A DNA stretch of 64,000 bases from Tritonibacter scottomollicae (GCF_003003215.1 NZ_PVUF01000004.1:62001-126000), one strand, 5' to 3'; shown: positions 26,919 to 36,109, numbered from the stretch's first letter. Made by a program: numbers and translations. Notes: a model not told the origin generated them from the letters alone.

Positions 26919-26937
26919 TCCTACCATCCCAGCCACC
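26919..26937 (+). repeat. Right attachment-site repeat (attR)
   Basis: Second identical copy of TCCTACCATCCCAGCCACC, without the rest of a tRNA. It defines the right end of the island. Confidence 0.85.
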
Positions 26938-28382
26938 TTTTCTCTGCTATGATCTCCGTACAGGTTGCAAACCTATCAGGTTCAACTTGGAATCCTGGCC
27001 GAGCAAGGTCGACACTCGGTGCTATTGCGAACGCCTCGCCGCGCTGAATCCTTCCGAACTGACAGACATGTGTGCCCGCTGGCATCGTCCGTAAGTTGAT
27101 GTCCGCCCCCCCCCCGCCCCCGGAGAGCGCGGGTAAGTCCAACTGGTATCTGGCCGACCTGCACTTCGGACACTGTGGCATCAGTGACGTCTGCCAGCGC
27201 CCTTGGCTGTTCGGTGGGATGACCATTCTGCAGCGTCAGGGAAAGCGATCAGGCTTGCGGTGCCTTCTGGAGCAATGTCAACGCTGCCCTATCTGGCAAC
27301 AAACGTGATGCTCTATTGGAGCCGGCAGGCTATGGCATTGGACTGCCTCATGTTGCGGGCACAGGCGTTCTGGCCAAAAGGGCGACGCCCACTGCAGGAC
27401 AGCGGGCGGTTACGCGCGTCTCGGCCCTGGTCCTCGACGATGTCGTACGAAGTCGAACTCCGCAGAGTGGCCGTTAAGATAATGGTCTTTTGTGGCTAAA
27501 TCCGGTGCCTGGAGCGTGGAGGAGAGAGCTGCGAATAGGCCGTTTCAGACCTGCGTCTCTGCCACGCATTTAGCGGACGCACGGCGTTTTTCGCGCTCTG
27601 ATTTCAAGATTTCTCTCTGGTATCAAGAAAGCCGCTACAGACGGTGGATCCTGTCACTTTGTGGCCGGGAAGGCCAAACGTTTGACCTTCTAAATGTCAG
27701 GTCAGGTTGCGCGTTTTCGCCTGCGCAAACGCACTCTGGGTGCCACTACCGGAGATGCTGTGCCCGCGGACCCAGTACGCACTGGTCAAATCGAGATGGT
27801 GCGCTCTCCATCGACGATTTTCGCCAATGCATCACGTTGCAGGCCGACACGTGATGCGGGGGGTCGTTTTGTGCTGGGAATTGCGGCCGTGTGCGAGGTT
27901 CCACTCGCGCGGCTCTGCACAGGGCTCAATGTGTCTCATTCGCCACATTTGATTGTGTTGGGACAATTTAGGACTACGCGCGGGCTGAACCCGCATGCTA
28001 GCAAGACAATGTGTTCAAGCCAAGGTAGAAGGAGGCACGACATGACCATTGTACGCATACAGTTGCGCCTCATCGCCGGACGGATCGCTGGCTCATGTGC
28101 TGGCGCCCTCGCGCGGGGCCCACAGACACGCTGCTAACGCAGGTGCTGTTCGATATTCGGCTTGCTTGAGCTGAACGCAATTTCCACTTCATGACAGACC
28201 GCATGTCTCACGCCAACTTGGCCGTGTTTGATGCCCATTCTTCTGCAACCATGGTCGCGATTTCGCGCCTTTGATTGCGATGGCCTGGCCGTATCCGCTG
28301 TGTTTCGGCGCATTCGGGGACGGGGTCTGTCCAACCATCAACTTATTGATCAAAGGACCGCCCGTATTGGGTGGAATGCAAC
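26938..28382. other. 1.4-kb region without a recognisable gene (except a possible small ORF)
   Basis: Several short open frames exist on both strands (for example 26921-27226 minus and 27492-27854 plus), but none shows a ribosome binding site plus recognisable motifs. An uninterrupted run of ten C lies at 27106-27115. The composition suggests degraded genes, perhaps older island debris beyond attR. One short ORF with a strong ribosome binding site at 28042 is listed separately. Confidence 0.4.
28042..28137 (+). CDS. Possible 31-residue small protein
   Basis: Begins MTIVRIQLRLIAGRIAG and is preceded by an excellent site, AAGGAGG, at 7 nt. The sequence is amphipathic and basic, with two cysteines. 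No family is recognised and no other support exists, so it may be chance. Confidence 0.3.
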   Translation: MTIVRIQLRLIAGRIAGSCAGALARGPQTRC

Positions 28383-28646
28383 ATGACACCGATTGGACCT
28401 GACTTGATGTCCCCGAACCCAAGTGCCAGCCCGGCGCTTGCCCGCCTCGTTGTAGAGGAGCATTTCCGGTCGCTCAGCCTGATGCGCCGGATGGGGTTGG
28501 CTTTGCGGCTGGTCGCGCTGCGTCGCGCGCCGCCTGCCGGTACGCTGGGGGCGGGCCTGAGCGACCATATCCGCAACGATATCGGCTTACCCAGTGGATA
28601 TGAGCGCGTCGAGCCGCCGCAATGGTATCCACCCCCTCTCTACTGA
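28383..28646 (+). CDS. Small DUF1127 (YjiS-like) protein
   Basis: About 87 residues. The stretch LSDHIRNDIGLPSG near residues 57-70 matches the DUF1127 core (…DHxLRDIGL…), with a basic helix before it (LMRRMGLALRLVALRR). DUF1127 proteins are small, arginine-rich, and in alphaproteobacteria some affect phosphate and carbon metabolism or RNA. The start could be 28371, 28383 or 28407; GGTGG precedes 28383. The tail ends in a Pro/Tyr-rich segment. Confidence 0.6.
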   Translation: MTPIGPDLMSPNPSASPALARLVVEEHFRSLSLMRRMGLALRLVALRRAPPAGTLGAGLSDHIRNDIGLPSGYERVEPPQWYPPPLY

Positions 28647-28795
28647 GCGCACCCCTGCCGGGCATCACGGTGTCTGGCAGGGGACACAATGTGGTGCAGA
28701 GATAGTGACTCCGCCGCATGCGTCTTTACCTTGACGTAATGGGGCGAGGCTGTTGTCTGGCCCTGTCCGTTTGGGACATCGAAAGGATCCCGCAG

Positions 28796-29650
28796 ATGCG
28801 GCTGTTTGCCCTCACATGCCTTGTCATGATTGCCTTTGCCGCAAATTCCATCCTGGGTCGCTGGGTGATCGGGTCGGAGTATATGGATGCAACCGGGTTC
28901 GGATTGCTGCGTCTGGCATCCGGGGCGGCCGCGCTGTGGCTGATGTGCGCGGTGCAAGGCCAGCGCCCGGCCGAGGATCGCTGGCGCTCGATTGCGGGCG
29001 GCGCAGCCCTTACACTCTACATGGTTGGCTTTTCCGTGGCATATGCCGCCTTGGATGCAGGGCTTGGGGCGCTGATCCTGTTCGGCGTGGTGCAGGTGTC
29101 GATGTTCGGTTGGGGGATTGCGCGACGCCAGCCTGTGGCGGGCCTGCAGATCATCGGCGCCGTGATCGCACTTGCGGGGCTGGCCTATGTGGTCTGGCCC
29201 GGCGGTGACGTGCGGGCGCCGCTCTGGGCGGTTGTCTGCATGGGGGCCGGGGGGCTTGGCTGGGGGATCTACAGCCTGCTGGGCCGGGGCGCGTCGTCGC
29301 CATTGGCCGCCAGTGCGGTGAATTTTTTGCTGGCGACGGGAATGATCCTGCCGGCCCTGTGGTTTCTCGGCGGCGGCACTGTGGTCACGGCATTCGGATG
29401 CCTTCTGGCGGTGATCTCAGGTGCGGTGACCTCCGGGATGGGCTATGCGCTATGGTACCGGGTGCTGCCCCAGATTCCGGGTCCGGTGGCCGCCACGGTC
29501 CAGCTGAGCGTGCCGGTCATCGCCATTCTGGCAGGCGCGGTAATTCTGGGAGAGCCCATAGGCGCGCGGTTGACCCTTGGCGCGCTTGTCGTGCTGGGGG
29601 GCATCGCGGTGGTGATCCTCTGTGCTCCGCGCAAGAGCCGCGCGCGCTGA
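28796..29650 (+). CDS. EamA-family (DMT superfamily) transporter
   Basis: 284-residue inner-membrane protein with ten predicted hydrophobic segments in two EamA halves. The first half starts MRLFALTCLVMIAFAANSIL and includes GFGLLRLASGAAALWLM; the second ends GEPIGARLTLGALVVLGGIA. The family exports amino acids or other metabolites; substrate unknown. The start at 28796 has AAGGA upstream; a longer frame from 28718 lacks it. Followed after 49 nt by a lipase gene. Confidence 0.9.
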   Translation: MRLFALTCLVMIAFAANSILGRWVIGSEYMDATGFGLLRLASGAAALWLMCAVQGQRPAEDRWRSIAGGAALTLYMVGFSVAYAALDAGLGALILFGVVQVSMFGWGIARRQPVAGLQIIGAVIALAGLAYVVWPGGDVRAPLWAVVCMGAGGLGWGIYSLLGRGASSPLAASAVNFLLATGMILPALWFLGGGTVVTAFGCLLAVISGAVTSGMGYALWYRVLPQIPGPVAATVQLSVPVIAILAGAVILGEPIGARLTLGALVVLGGIAVVILCAPRKSRAR

Positions 29651-29699
29651 ACAGACTGAGGGCTTCCACGAAGCCGGTGCAGGGCTTATGTGCTGATCT

Positions 29700-30470
29700 A
29701 TGCTTCGTCTATATCTCATCCTGATCTTGATCCTCTCTGCACTCTCTGCCCGCGCGCAGGAGGCGGAGACGCAAAAGGGCTGCGTCATTCTCCTGCATGG
29801 TCTGGCGCGCACGGAAACCTCCTTTTTGCTTATGGAGGAAGCGCTGAGCCAGCGTGGCTATGAGGTGGTGCGCCCGGGCTACCCCTCGACCGAGCACACG
29901 GTGGAGCGGCTGGCGGATGCGCTATTGCCGCGCGCCTTTGACGCCTGCACCCAGACCCCCGTACATCTTGTGACCCACTCCATGGGCGGCATTCTTGTGC
30001 GCCACTGGCTGTCGCACACGCGCCCCGTCACATTGGGTCGCGTGGTCATGCTCGCGCCGCCAAACCAGGGCAGCGAACTGGTAGACGAAATGGGAGATTG
30101 GGCGGTTTTTGATCTGCTGCACGGACCGGCGGGGCAGGAACTCGGCACCGGGCCTGACAGCCTGCCCAGACGTCTGCCGCCAGTCGACTACCCGGTGGGT
30201 GTGATTGCCGGCAATCAGTCCCTGAACCCGGTGTTCTCGAGCATTCTTCCAGGCGATGACGATGGCAAGGTGTCTGTCGCCAGTACGCGGGTGGAGGGGA
30301 TGGCATCCCAGTTGATCCTGCCGGTGACGCATACCTACATGATGAACAATCCGCGTGTGATCGCGCAGGTGGTGCAGTTCCTGGAGACCGGTCGCTTTGA
30401 GCCTTCGCTTGGGTGGCTTGATGGGGTATTGGGCCGGGACTGGGATGGTGGTCTGAACGGAGTGGACTAG
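29700..30470 (+). CDS. Exported alpha/beta-hydrolase (lipase-like)
   Basis: 256-residue hydrolase with a cleavable signal peptide (about 1-19, ending SARA). It has the oxyanion-side motif [14 protein letters not shown], nucleophile elbow VTHSMGGIL with Ser near residue 98, an acid in GDDDGKVSV, and His in PVTHTYMM. It is thus probably a periplasmic or secreted esterase/lipase; substrate unknown. Four bases separate it from the phnM start, suggesting co-transcription, though the functional link is unclear. Confidence 0.85.
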   Translation: MLRLYLILILILSALSARAQEAETQKGCVILLHGLARTETSFLLMEEALSQRGYEVVRPGYPSTEHTVERLADALLPRAFDACTQTPVHLVTHSMGGILVRHWLSHTRPVTLGRVVMLAPPNQGSELVDEMGDWAVFDLLHGPAGQELGTGPDSLPRRLPPVDYPVGVIAGNQSLNPVFSSILPGDDDGKVSVASTRVEGMASQLILPVTHTYMMNNPRVIAQVVQFLETGRFEPSLGWLDGVLGRDWDGGLNGVD

Positions 30471-30473
30471 GAC

Positions 30474-31631
30474 ATGGGGACGGATGGAACGGTGGCGCTG
30501 CGGCTGGTGGGCGCAGATGTGTTGCATGACACCGGGCTGGAGCGTCGCGGTGTCTTGAGCCTCGCCGAGGGGCTGGTGCAGGACACATCGGACGCGCGCG
30601 AGGTCGATCTCACAGGATATCGCATTCTGCCCGGCATCATCGATCTGCACGGCGACGGGTTCGAGCGCCATGTCGCCCCGCGCCGGGGCGCGATGAAGCA
30701 GATGGGCGAGGGGATCCGCGCCACCGAAGCGGAACTGGCAGCCAATGGCATCACCACCGGCGTGCTGGCGCAGTTTTTGTCCTGGGAGGGCGGGCTGCGT
30801 GGCCCGGACTTTGCCGCGCAGGTTTTTGCCGGCCTCGCCGAGGTGGCCGATCAGCTGGTCACCGACCTGATCCCGCAGCTGCGATTTGAAATACACCAAC
30901 TCGATGCCTACTCCGACCTTCCGGCGCGCATCGCCGACTGGGGTGTGCCTTACGTGGTGTTCAACGATCACCTGCCGCATGATCGACTGGCCGAGGGCAA
31001 GAAACCGCCAAGGCTGACCGGGCAGGCGCTGAAAGCCGGGCGAAACCCGGAAAAACACTTTGAAATGCTGCTTGAGCTGCACGCCCGCCGCGCCGAGGTG
31101 CCCGCTGCGCTGGATGCGCTCTGTGACACTCTGCGTGCGCAGGGGGTGCGCCTCGGCAGTCATGACGATCAGACAGAGGCAGATCGCGCTTGCTGGCGGG
31201 CGCGCGGCGCAAGGATCTCGGAGTTTCCCGAAACGGCAGAAGCGGCCGAGGCCGCGCGTGCCGCAGGCGATCACATCATTCTCGGCGCGCCAAATGTGGT
31301 GCGCGGTGGCAGCCACAAGGGCAATGCGTCGGCGATCGAGTTGATCGCCATGGGGCTCTGTGACGCGCTGGCCTCCGACTACCACTATCCCAGCCCGCGG
31401 CGTGCGGCGTTGATGCTCGCAAAAACCGGTGTGTTGGCCCTGGAACAGGCATGGGCGTTGCTGGCAAGCGGACCTGCCCATGTGCTGGGACTTTCGGATC
31501 GCGGCGTGCTCTCGGCTGGAAAGCGTGCGGACCTGGTGATCCTGGATGAGGCCGATCAGGTCGCGGCCACCCTGTCTGGCGGTCGTGTCAGCTATATGAG
31601 CGGTGCCATCGCGGCCCGTTTCCTCGGCTGA
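30474..31631 (+). CDS. phnM: Alpha-D-ribose 1-methylphosphonate 5-triphosphate diphosphatase PhnM
   Basis: 385-residue amidohydrolase-fold enzyme of the C-P lyase pathway; it removes pyrophosphate from ribose methylphosphonate triphosphate. Metal-site motifs: GIIDLHGDGFERH at about 54-66, FNDHLPHDR, GSHDDQTE, and a late ASDYHYPSP. PhnM-type motifs run over the full length. The rest of a phn operon is not in this window, so the gene is solitary here. The gene is 3 nt after the lipase stop. Confidence 0.9.
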   Translation: MGTDGTVALRLVGADVLHDTGLERRGVLSLAEGLVQDTSDAREVDLTGYRILPGIIDLHGDGFERHVAPRRGAMKQMGEGIRATEAELAANGITTGVLAQFLSWEGGLRGPDFAAQVFAGLAEVADQLVTDLIPQLRFEIHQLDAYSDLPARIADWGVPYVVFNDHLPHDRLAEGKKPPRLTGQALKAGRNPEKHFEMLLELHARRAEVPAALDALCDTLRAQGVRLGSHDDQTEADRACWRARGARISEFPETAEAAEAARAAGDHIILGAPNVVRGGSHKGNASAIELIAMGLCDALASDYHYPSPRRAALMLAKTGVLALEQAWALLASGPAHVLGLSDRGVLSAGKRADLVILDEADQVAATLSGGRVSYMSGAIAARFLG

Positions 31632-31650
31632 GGTAAGCCGGGGTTTGCTT

Positions 31651-31800
31651 CATCTTTTCTGAAATACCTCGGGGGTTTGGGGGCAGAGCCCCCATTCCTG
31701 CCACACCGCTTTCGCCTGCGGCGGGCGGGGGAGCGCCGCGCGTCAGGCCCGATGGGCCCTCCTTGCGGCGCGGTCATCCGGGCCTTGGGCCCGAATGACA
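31651..31800. repeat. Intergenic repeat: CTCGGGG...GGGGCAGAGCCCC unit plus palindrome block
   Basis: 31651-31694 reads CATCTTTTCTGAAATACCTC then GGGGG, a spacer and GGGGCAGAGCCCC, matching a second copy at 59583-59620. The adjoining 31735-31800 has GGCCCGATGGGCC, GCGGCGCGGTC and CCGGGCCTTGGGCCCG palindromes related to the block at 20868. It fills the gap between convergent phnM and purK and is probably a terminator-type family. Confidence 0.6.
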
Positions 31801-31815
31801 CATGTGGCGCGGGTG

Positions 31816-32913
31816 TCAGTAACCTTCGCGACCTTCGGTATGGTTGACGCGATTGAAATGACCCATCTTTCGACCCGGCTTGACCTCGGCCTTGCCATAG
31901 AGGTGGAGCGCGCAATCTGGATCGCGGGCGAGGTCGGCGATGCGTTCCACATCCTCACCGATCAGGTTCTCCATCACGACATCCGCATAGCGCGCGCCAT
32001 TGCCGATGGTCCAGCCGGTGATGGCGCGGATGTGCTGCTCGAACTGGTCTATCGTGCAGCCTTCCTGGGTCCAGTGGCCGGAGTTATGCACCCGCGGTGC
32101 GATTTCATTCACCACCAGCCCGTGACCTGTCACAAAAATCTCCACCCCCAGCACGCCGACATAATCCAGTGCGTTCAGGATCTTGCCCGCCATCAACACC
32201 GCATCCATGCTCTGGTTGGTGTTGAGGTTTGCAGGCACCGTGGTGGTGCTCAGAACGCCCTCCAGATGCACATTCTCGCCCGGGTCATAACAGGCCACCT
32301 TGCCATTGAGGCTGCGCGCGGCGATCACTGAGACCTCATGGCTGAACGGCACGAACCCTTCCAGCACCGCCGGGGCACCCTGCATGGCGGCCAGCGCCGC
32401 AGGGGCTTCGCTCAGGTCGATGATGCGCATCTGGCCCTTGCCGTCATAGCCGAAGCGGCGGGTCTTGAGGATCGACGGCGTGCCGACCTGTTCCAGTGCC
32501 ACCTCCAGATCGGCGGCATCATTCACTTCGGCAAAGGGCGCGGTGGCCAGCCCGAGATCCTGCAGGAAGATCTTTTCCGTCAGCCGGTCCTGCGAGACTC
32601 GCAGCGCCTCGCGGTTCGGTCGGATGGGTTTCAGCGCCTCAAGGATGTCGAGGGCAGAGGTGGGGATGTTCTCAAACTCGTAGGTGATCACATCGACGGT
32701 CTCGGCAAAGGCGCGCAGGGCGGCCTCGTCCTCGTAGCCGGCGGTGGTCACCTTGTCCGCCACATGGCCTGCGGGCGGATTGGCAGAGGGCTCAAAGATA
32801 TGGGTGGTGAAGCCAAGGCGGGAGGCCGCAACCGACAGCATGCGGCCCAGCTGGCCGCCGCCGAGAATGCCGATTACGGCGCCGGGTTCGAGGATTTGGT
32901 CGAGATCAGTCAT
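31816..32913 (-). CDS. purK: N5-carboxyaminoimidazole ribonucleotide synthase
   Basis: 365-residue ATP-grasp enzyme of purine synthesis; with ATP and bicarbonate it converts AIR to N5-CAIR, the substrate of PurE. It has [20 protein letters not shown] at the N-terminus, ATP-grasp segments [15 protein letters not shown] and [12 protein letters not shown], and the metal-binding [14 protein letters not shown]. The ATG at 32913 overlaps purE by 8 nt. An earlier start at 32985 would place unrelated sequence inside purE. Confidence 0.97.
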   Translation of the reverse strand: MTDLDQILEPGAVIGILGGGQLGRMLSVAASRLGFTTHIFEPSANPPAGHVADKVTTAGYEDEAALRAFAETVDVITYEFENIPTSALDILEALKPIRPNREALRVSQDRLTEKIFLQDLGLATAPFAEVNDAADLEVALEQVGTPSILKTRRFGYDGKGQMRIIDLSEAPAALAAMQGAPAVLEGFVPFSHEVSVIAARSLNGKVACYDPGENVHLEGVLSTTTVPANLNTNQSMDAVLMAGKILNALDYVGVLGVEIFVTGHGLVVNEIAPRVHNSGHWTQEGCTIDQFEQHIRAITGWTIGNGARYADVVMENLIGEDVERIADLARDPDCALHLYGKAEVKPGRKMGHFNRVNHTEGREGY

Positions 32914-33394
32914 CGGTAGGCTCCTCGGGAATGGAAGCGGCAAGGGCGTCGCGCCAGGCATCAAGCCGGGCGGCAAGGGCGGCATCGCCGGTGGCGAGTA
33001 TTCCGGCGGCCATCAGGCCCGCATTGGCGGCCCCGGCAGCGCCGATCGCCATGGTTGCCACTGGAAAGCCCTTGGGCATCTGCACAATGGAATAGAGGCT
33101 GTCGACGCCAGAGAGCGCGCGCGTCTGCACTGGCACGCCAACCACCGGCACACGGGTCTTGGAGGCCATCATGCCCGGCAAATGCGCAGCACCGCCGGCG
33201 CCGGCGATGATCACATGCAGCCCGCGGTCAGCGGCGGTCTTGCCGTAGTCCCACAGCCGGTCCGGCGTGCGGTGAGCGGAGACGATGCGTGTCTCATAGG
33301 CCACGCCCAGCTCGTCCAGGATGTTGGCTGCTTCCTTCATCGTGGGCCAGTCGGACTGGCTCCCCATGATGATCCCTACTTTGATGTCGGCCAT
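32906..33394 (-). CDS. purE: N5-carboxyaminoimidazole ribonucleotide mutase
   Basis: 162-residue class I PurE that moves the carboxyl group of N5-CAIR to form CAIR. The signature [20 protein letters not shown] is at residues 7-26, with [11 protein letters not shown] and [21 protein letters not shown] precedes the start. It is the first gene of a two-gene purEK operon. Confidence 0.97.
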   Translation of the reverse strand: MADIKVGIIMGSQSDWPTMKEAANILDELGVAYETRIVSAHRTPDRLWDYGKTAADRGLHVIIAGAGGAAHLPGMMASKTRVPVVGVPVQTRALSGVDSLYSIVQMPKGFPVATMAIGAAGAANAGLMAAGILATGDAALAARLDAWRDALAASIPEEPTDD

Positions 33395-33704
33395 GTCTCG
33401 CCTCTACAGTGGAAGGAGCGCGCACCTTAGCGAAATCACCTGAAATGGCAATGCGCTGCGGCAGCTGATTTGCTGCATCTGCAAGATGGGCGTCGCAGGG
33501 GCGCCGGGGCGGGCACTGAGAGGAGGCATCCTTGCATCGAACCGCAGCCGGCAGCCTTGAGGGGTGCGCGCTGACCTGATGCATGAAATCTGCGGGCGCC
33601 AACCTGATGTGAAGCAGAGATCGCGGTATGTTGATCTTGCAGCAAGTATGGGCGTAAGCCGTCGCTTGCGGGGCATGCCGCGCCGAAGACGAAGGGACCC
33701 AGCC

Positions 33705-34895
33705 ATGATCCTCAATGCCGCCATTGTGTTGGTCAGCGCGCTTGTCGGGGCTGTCCTGATGCTGCCCAGGGTCGCAGGGGCGCGGATCTGGCGGGGGACG
33801 GTGACGCCGCTGGCGTCGATCATCGGCAGCGGATTCCTGGTACTGGGACCGATCCTCGACACACACTTCGGCATCTGGGCTCCGGCCGTCATGGCCGCAC
33901 TCTGCGGGGTGGCCTATACCTATGGCGCTGCCGTGCGCTACAATATCGCATGGCTCGACGGGACGGGAATACGCGACCAGCTGGATCTGCGGCTGGAACA
34001 GCTCGGCTCGCTGGCGCTGGCTTTTGCCTACTTCGTCTCGGTCGCCTATTACCTGAACCTTCTCGGCGCTTTTGCCGTCAGCCTCACGGATCTGGGGCCG
34101 GAGCAGGGCCGGGTGGTCACCTCTGGCGTATTTCTGCTGATCCTGCTCGTGGGCTGGACGCGGGGCTTCGGCGCGCTGGAGCGTCTGGAGGAGGTCTCGG
34201 TTGGCGTGAAGCTGGCCATTATCGCCGGGCTTCTGTTCGCGCTGGGTTGGCGTTTTGTCACGCAGGCGACGACAGGTGCGTTGGTCCTGCACATGCCCGA
34301 CATCCTGGGATGGCAGGCGGTCACGCTGGTCTTTGGCCTGCTGGTCACGGTGCAGGGGTTCGAGATCTCGCGCTACATGGGCGCGGAGTATGACGCGGGC
34401 ACGCGTATCCGGTCGATGCGCTACGCCCAATGGCTCTCATCGGCGATCTACATGCTCTATATCCTGTTTCTGACCTTTCTCTATCTGCCGGGGCAGGGCG
34501 AGCTGAGCGAGACATCAATCATCGCCTTTACCGCGCTGGTGGCCCCGATCTTGCCGATTCTGTTGATCGCGGCGGCCCTGAGCGCGCAGTTCTCTGCTGC
34601 CGTGGCTGATACCGGGGGGGCGGGCGGATTGGTTGCAGAAGTCAGCGGCGGTCGGGTTCCAGCCCGCGCGGTCTATGCGCTGCTGGCCGGGGCAGGGCTG
34701 ACGATGACATGGGGCATGAGCGTGTTTGAAATCATCACATACGCCTCGCGGGCCTTTGCCTTCTACTACGCGCTGCAGTCGATGCTGGCAGCCCGCCGCG
34801 CCTATGCGGCGAACGATGGGCGGCGGGTGGCCCTGTTCGCGGCGTTGTCGGCGCTGGGCATGGCGATCATGGTGTTTGGTGCGAGCGTGGAATAG
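33705..34895 (+). CDS. Polytopic membrane protein, APC-superfamily-like
   Basis: 396-residue inner-membrane protein with about eleven hydrophobic segments. Features: an N-terminal GSGFLVLGPIL region, SVAYYLNLLGAFAVSL, VQGFEISRYMGAEYD in the middle, and FEIITYASRAFAFYYALQ near the end. The overall pattern resembles amino-acid/polyamine/organocation permeases, but I do not recognise a specific family. The start at 33705 follows GAAGGGA. It is monocistronic between purE (divergent) and the YdcH-like gene (convergent). Substrate unknown. Confidence 0.75.
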   Translation: MILNAAIVLVSALVGAVLMLPRVAGARIWRGTVTPLASIIGSGFLVLGPILDTHFGIWAPAVMAALCGVAYTYGAAVRYNIAWLDGTGIRDQLDLRLEQLGSLALAFAYFVSVAYYLNLLGAFAVSLTDLGPEQGRVVTSGVFLLILLVGWTRGFGALERLEEVSVGVKLAIIAGLLFALGWRFVTQATTGALVLHMPDILGWQAVTLVFGLLVTVQGFEISRYMGAEYDAGTRIRSMRYAQWLSSAIYMLYILFLTFLYLPGQGELSETSIIAFTALVAPILPILLIAAALSAQFSAAVADTGGAGGLVAEVSGGRVPARAVYALLAGAGLTMTWGMSVFEIITYASRAFAFYYALQSMLAARRAYAANDGRRVALFAALSALGMAIMVFGASVE

Positions 34896-34992
34896 GCGCG
34901 CGCTATCGGCGGGTCATTCGGGATAAGCCGCCGGGCAGTTCTGTCAGTGACACGGCCTGTGGTGCGCCGGGACTTGGCGTCGGGACCTGGCC

Positions 34993-35217
34993 TCAGGCGA
35001 TGATATCCGGCAGAAGACGGTCTTCGATCAGCGAGATCTTGTCCTTCAGCACCAGCTTCTGCTTCTTGAGGCGGCGGATGGTCAGCGGATCAGCCGTCGG
35101 TTTCTCCTCGAGCGCCTGAATGGCCTCATCGAGGTCTCTGTGCTCCCTGCGAAAGACTTCAAGCTCCACCCGGAGGACGTCTTCGGTTGCCATCGACAGA
35201 TTGGACCGCTCGTTCAT
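34993..35217 (-). CDS. YdcH-family (DUF465) small protein
   Basis: 74-residue, highly charged helical protein: REHRDLDEAIQALEEKP, then TIRRLKKQKLVLKDKISLIE, the DUF465 signature of two helices. Function unknown; the family is widespread and often stress-associated. ATG at 35217 or 35193 are both possible starts. It diverges from the Hsp20 gene. Confidence 0.85.
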   Translation of the reverse strand: MNERSNLSMATEDVLRVELEVFRREHRDLDEAIQALEEKPTADPLTIRRLKKQKLVLKDKISLIEDRLLPDIIA

Positions 35218-35314
35218 TTGCGACTCTTGTTAAGGACAGTGAAACAATAACCACATTAGGCTCTCTGTGATCGCAGTGCTAGGGGCGACTGCGCATGGAA
35301 AGACGAACCTGGGA

Positions 35315-35342
35315 CTTGTGAAACGGCAGATACATCCCATAT
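35315..35342 (+). promoter_or_regulatory. Sigma32 (RpoH)-type promoter of hsp20
   Basis: CTTG at 35315-35318 and CCCATAT at 35336-35342, separated by 17 nt, resemble the heat-shock promoter CTTG-N17-CCCATnT. It lies about 70 nt before the Hsp20 start. A small hairpin TTTCG...CGAAA closer to the start puts the ribosome binding site in its loop. Confidence 0.6.
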
Positions 35343-35412
35343 CCTATAACATATCGGTTGCCATATTGGGACCGGAAGAAAACGTCGCTTTCGAATTAAG
35401 GACGAAAATACA

Positions 35413-35826
35413 GTGTCGAAACTTACCTTGGGTTCATACCCGCATATGCTGGGCTTCGAGCAGCTGGAACGCCTGCTGGAGCGTTCTGCCAAATCCGGCA
35501 ATGAAGGCTATCCCCCTTATAATATCGAACAAACTTCGGACGACTCTTACCGTATCACCTTGGCGGTGGCCGGTTTCGCCGAAGCTGATCTGGCGATCAC
35601 CGTCGAGGATCGGCAGTTGGTGATTCGAGGGCGTCAGAGTGATGATTCCGATGGGCGGATCTTCTTGCACCGGGGCATCGCCGCCCGCCAGTTCCAGCGC
35701 ATGTTCGTGCTGGCCGATGGTGTAGAGGTGGGCGAGGCCGTGATGGAAAACGGCCTGCTTCATGTGGACTTGACCCGATCACGACCCGAGACAGTTGTAC
35801 AAACGATCAATATCAAAAAGGGGTAA
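35413..35826 (+). CDS. Hsp20 family small heat-shock protein
   Basis: 137-residue alpha-crystallin-domain chaperone that holds unfolding proteins in the cytoplasm. The core is YNIEQTSDDSYRITLAVAGF, then DLAITVEDRQLVIRG and the late GLLHVDL strand with a C-terminal INI-like motif. GTG start with AAGGA upstream. It is followed 3 nt later by the DUF1150 gene, a usual pair in Rhodobacteraceae. Heat-inducible expression is suggested by the promoter. Confidence 0.95.
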   Translation: MSKLTLGSYPHMLGFEQLERLLERSAKSGNEGYPPYNIEQTSDDSYRITLAVAGFAEADLAITVEDRQLVIRGRQSDDSDGRIFLHRGIAARQFQRMFVLADGVEVGEAVMENGLLHVDLTRSRPETVVQTINIKKG

Positions 35827-35829
35827 ATC

Positions 35830-36054
35830 ATGCAGACACCTGTAGAGATGGCTGAGACGGGCGGACGCACCGTTTACGTGAAGACGGTCGCCGTTACTGA
35901 TCTGCCCAAGGATGTTCAGGCCTCTGTGCCCGGACGCAAACAGCTTTACGCGGTCCATGATGAGGCCGGCGAACAGCTGGCCCTGGTGGCCGACCGCAAG
36001 ATGGCCTTTGTGCTGGCGCGCCAGCACGACTATGCGCCCGTAGCGGTTCACTGA
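35830..36054 (+). CDS. DUF1150 family protein
   Basis: 74-residue protein with GRTVYVKTVAVTDLPKDV and LYAVHDEAGEQLALVADR then AFVLARQHDYAPVAVH. This matches DUF1150, which is linked with hsp20 in alphaproteobacteria; the role is unknown. It sits between hsp20 and a strong terminator, so it is the second gene of a two-gene operon. Confidence 0.88.
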   Translation: MQTPVEMAETGGRTVYVKTVAVTDLPKDVQASVPGRKQLYAVHDEAGEQLALVADRKMAFVLARQHDYAPVAVH

Positions 36055-36109
36055 CCCTTTTGCGATGACGCCCGCCGGGCAAACGGCGCGCGAAAAATGA
36101 CAGACGTGA

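Larger units (their letters stand above)
24953..26937. mobile_element. Decayed 2-kb genomic island at tRNA-Gln
   Basis: The region lies between two identical 19-bp copies of the tRNA-Gln 3' end. It holds the C-terminal remnant of a tyrosine recombinase, a small gene that overlaps it, an XRE-type regulator and a DUF805 membrane protein with lower GC than the surroundings. The integrase has lost its N-terminal half and carries a frameshift, so the element should be immobile. Probably a larger island shrank by internal deletion. Confidence 0.75.

Noticed and set aside
27106-27115. C10 tract as a phase-variation switch
   Set aside because: No gene with a supported start lies across it; kept only as a composition note.
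28140-28370. Possible IS remnant before the DUF1127 gene
   Set aside because: No terminal inverted repeats or transposase motifs could be identified.
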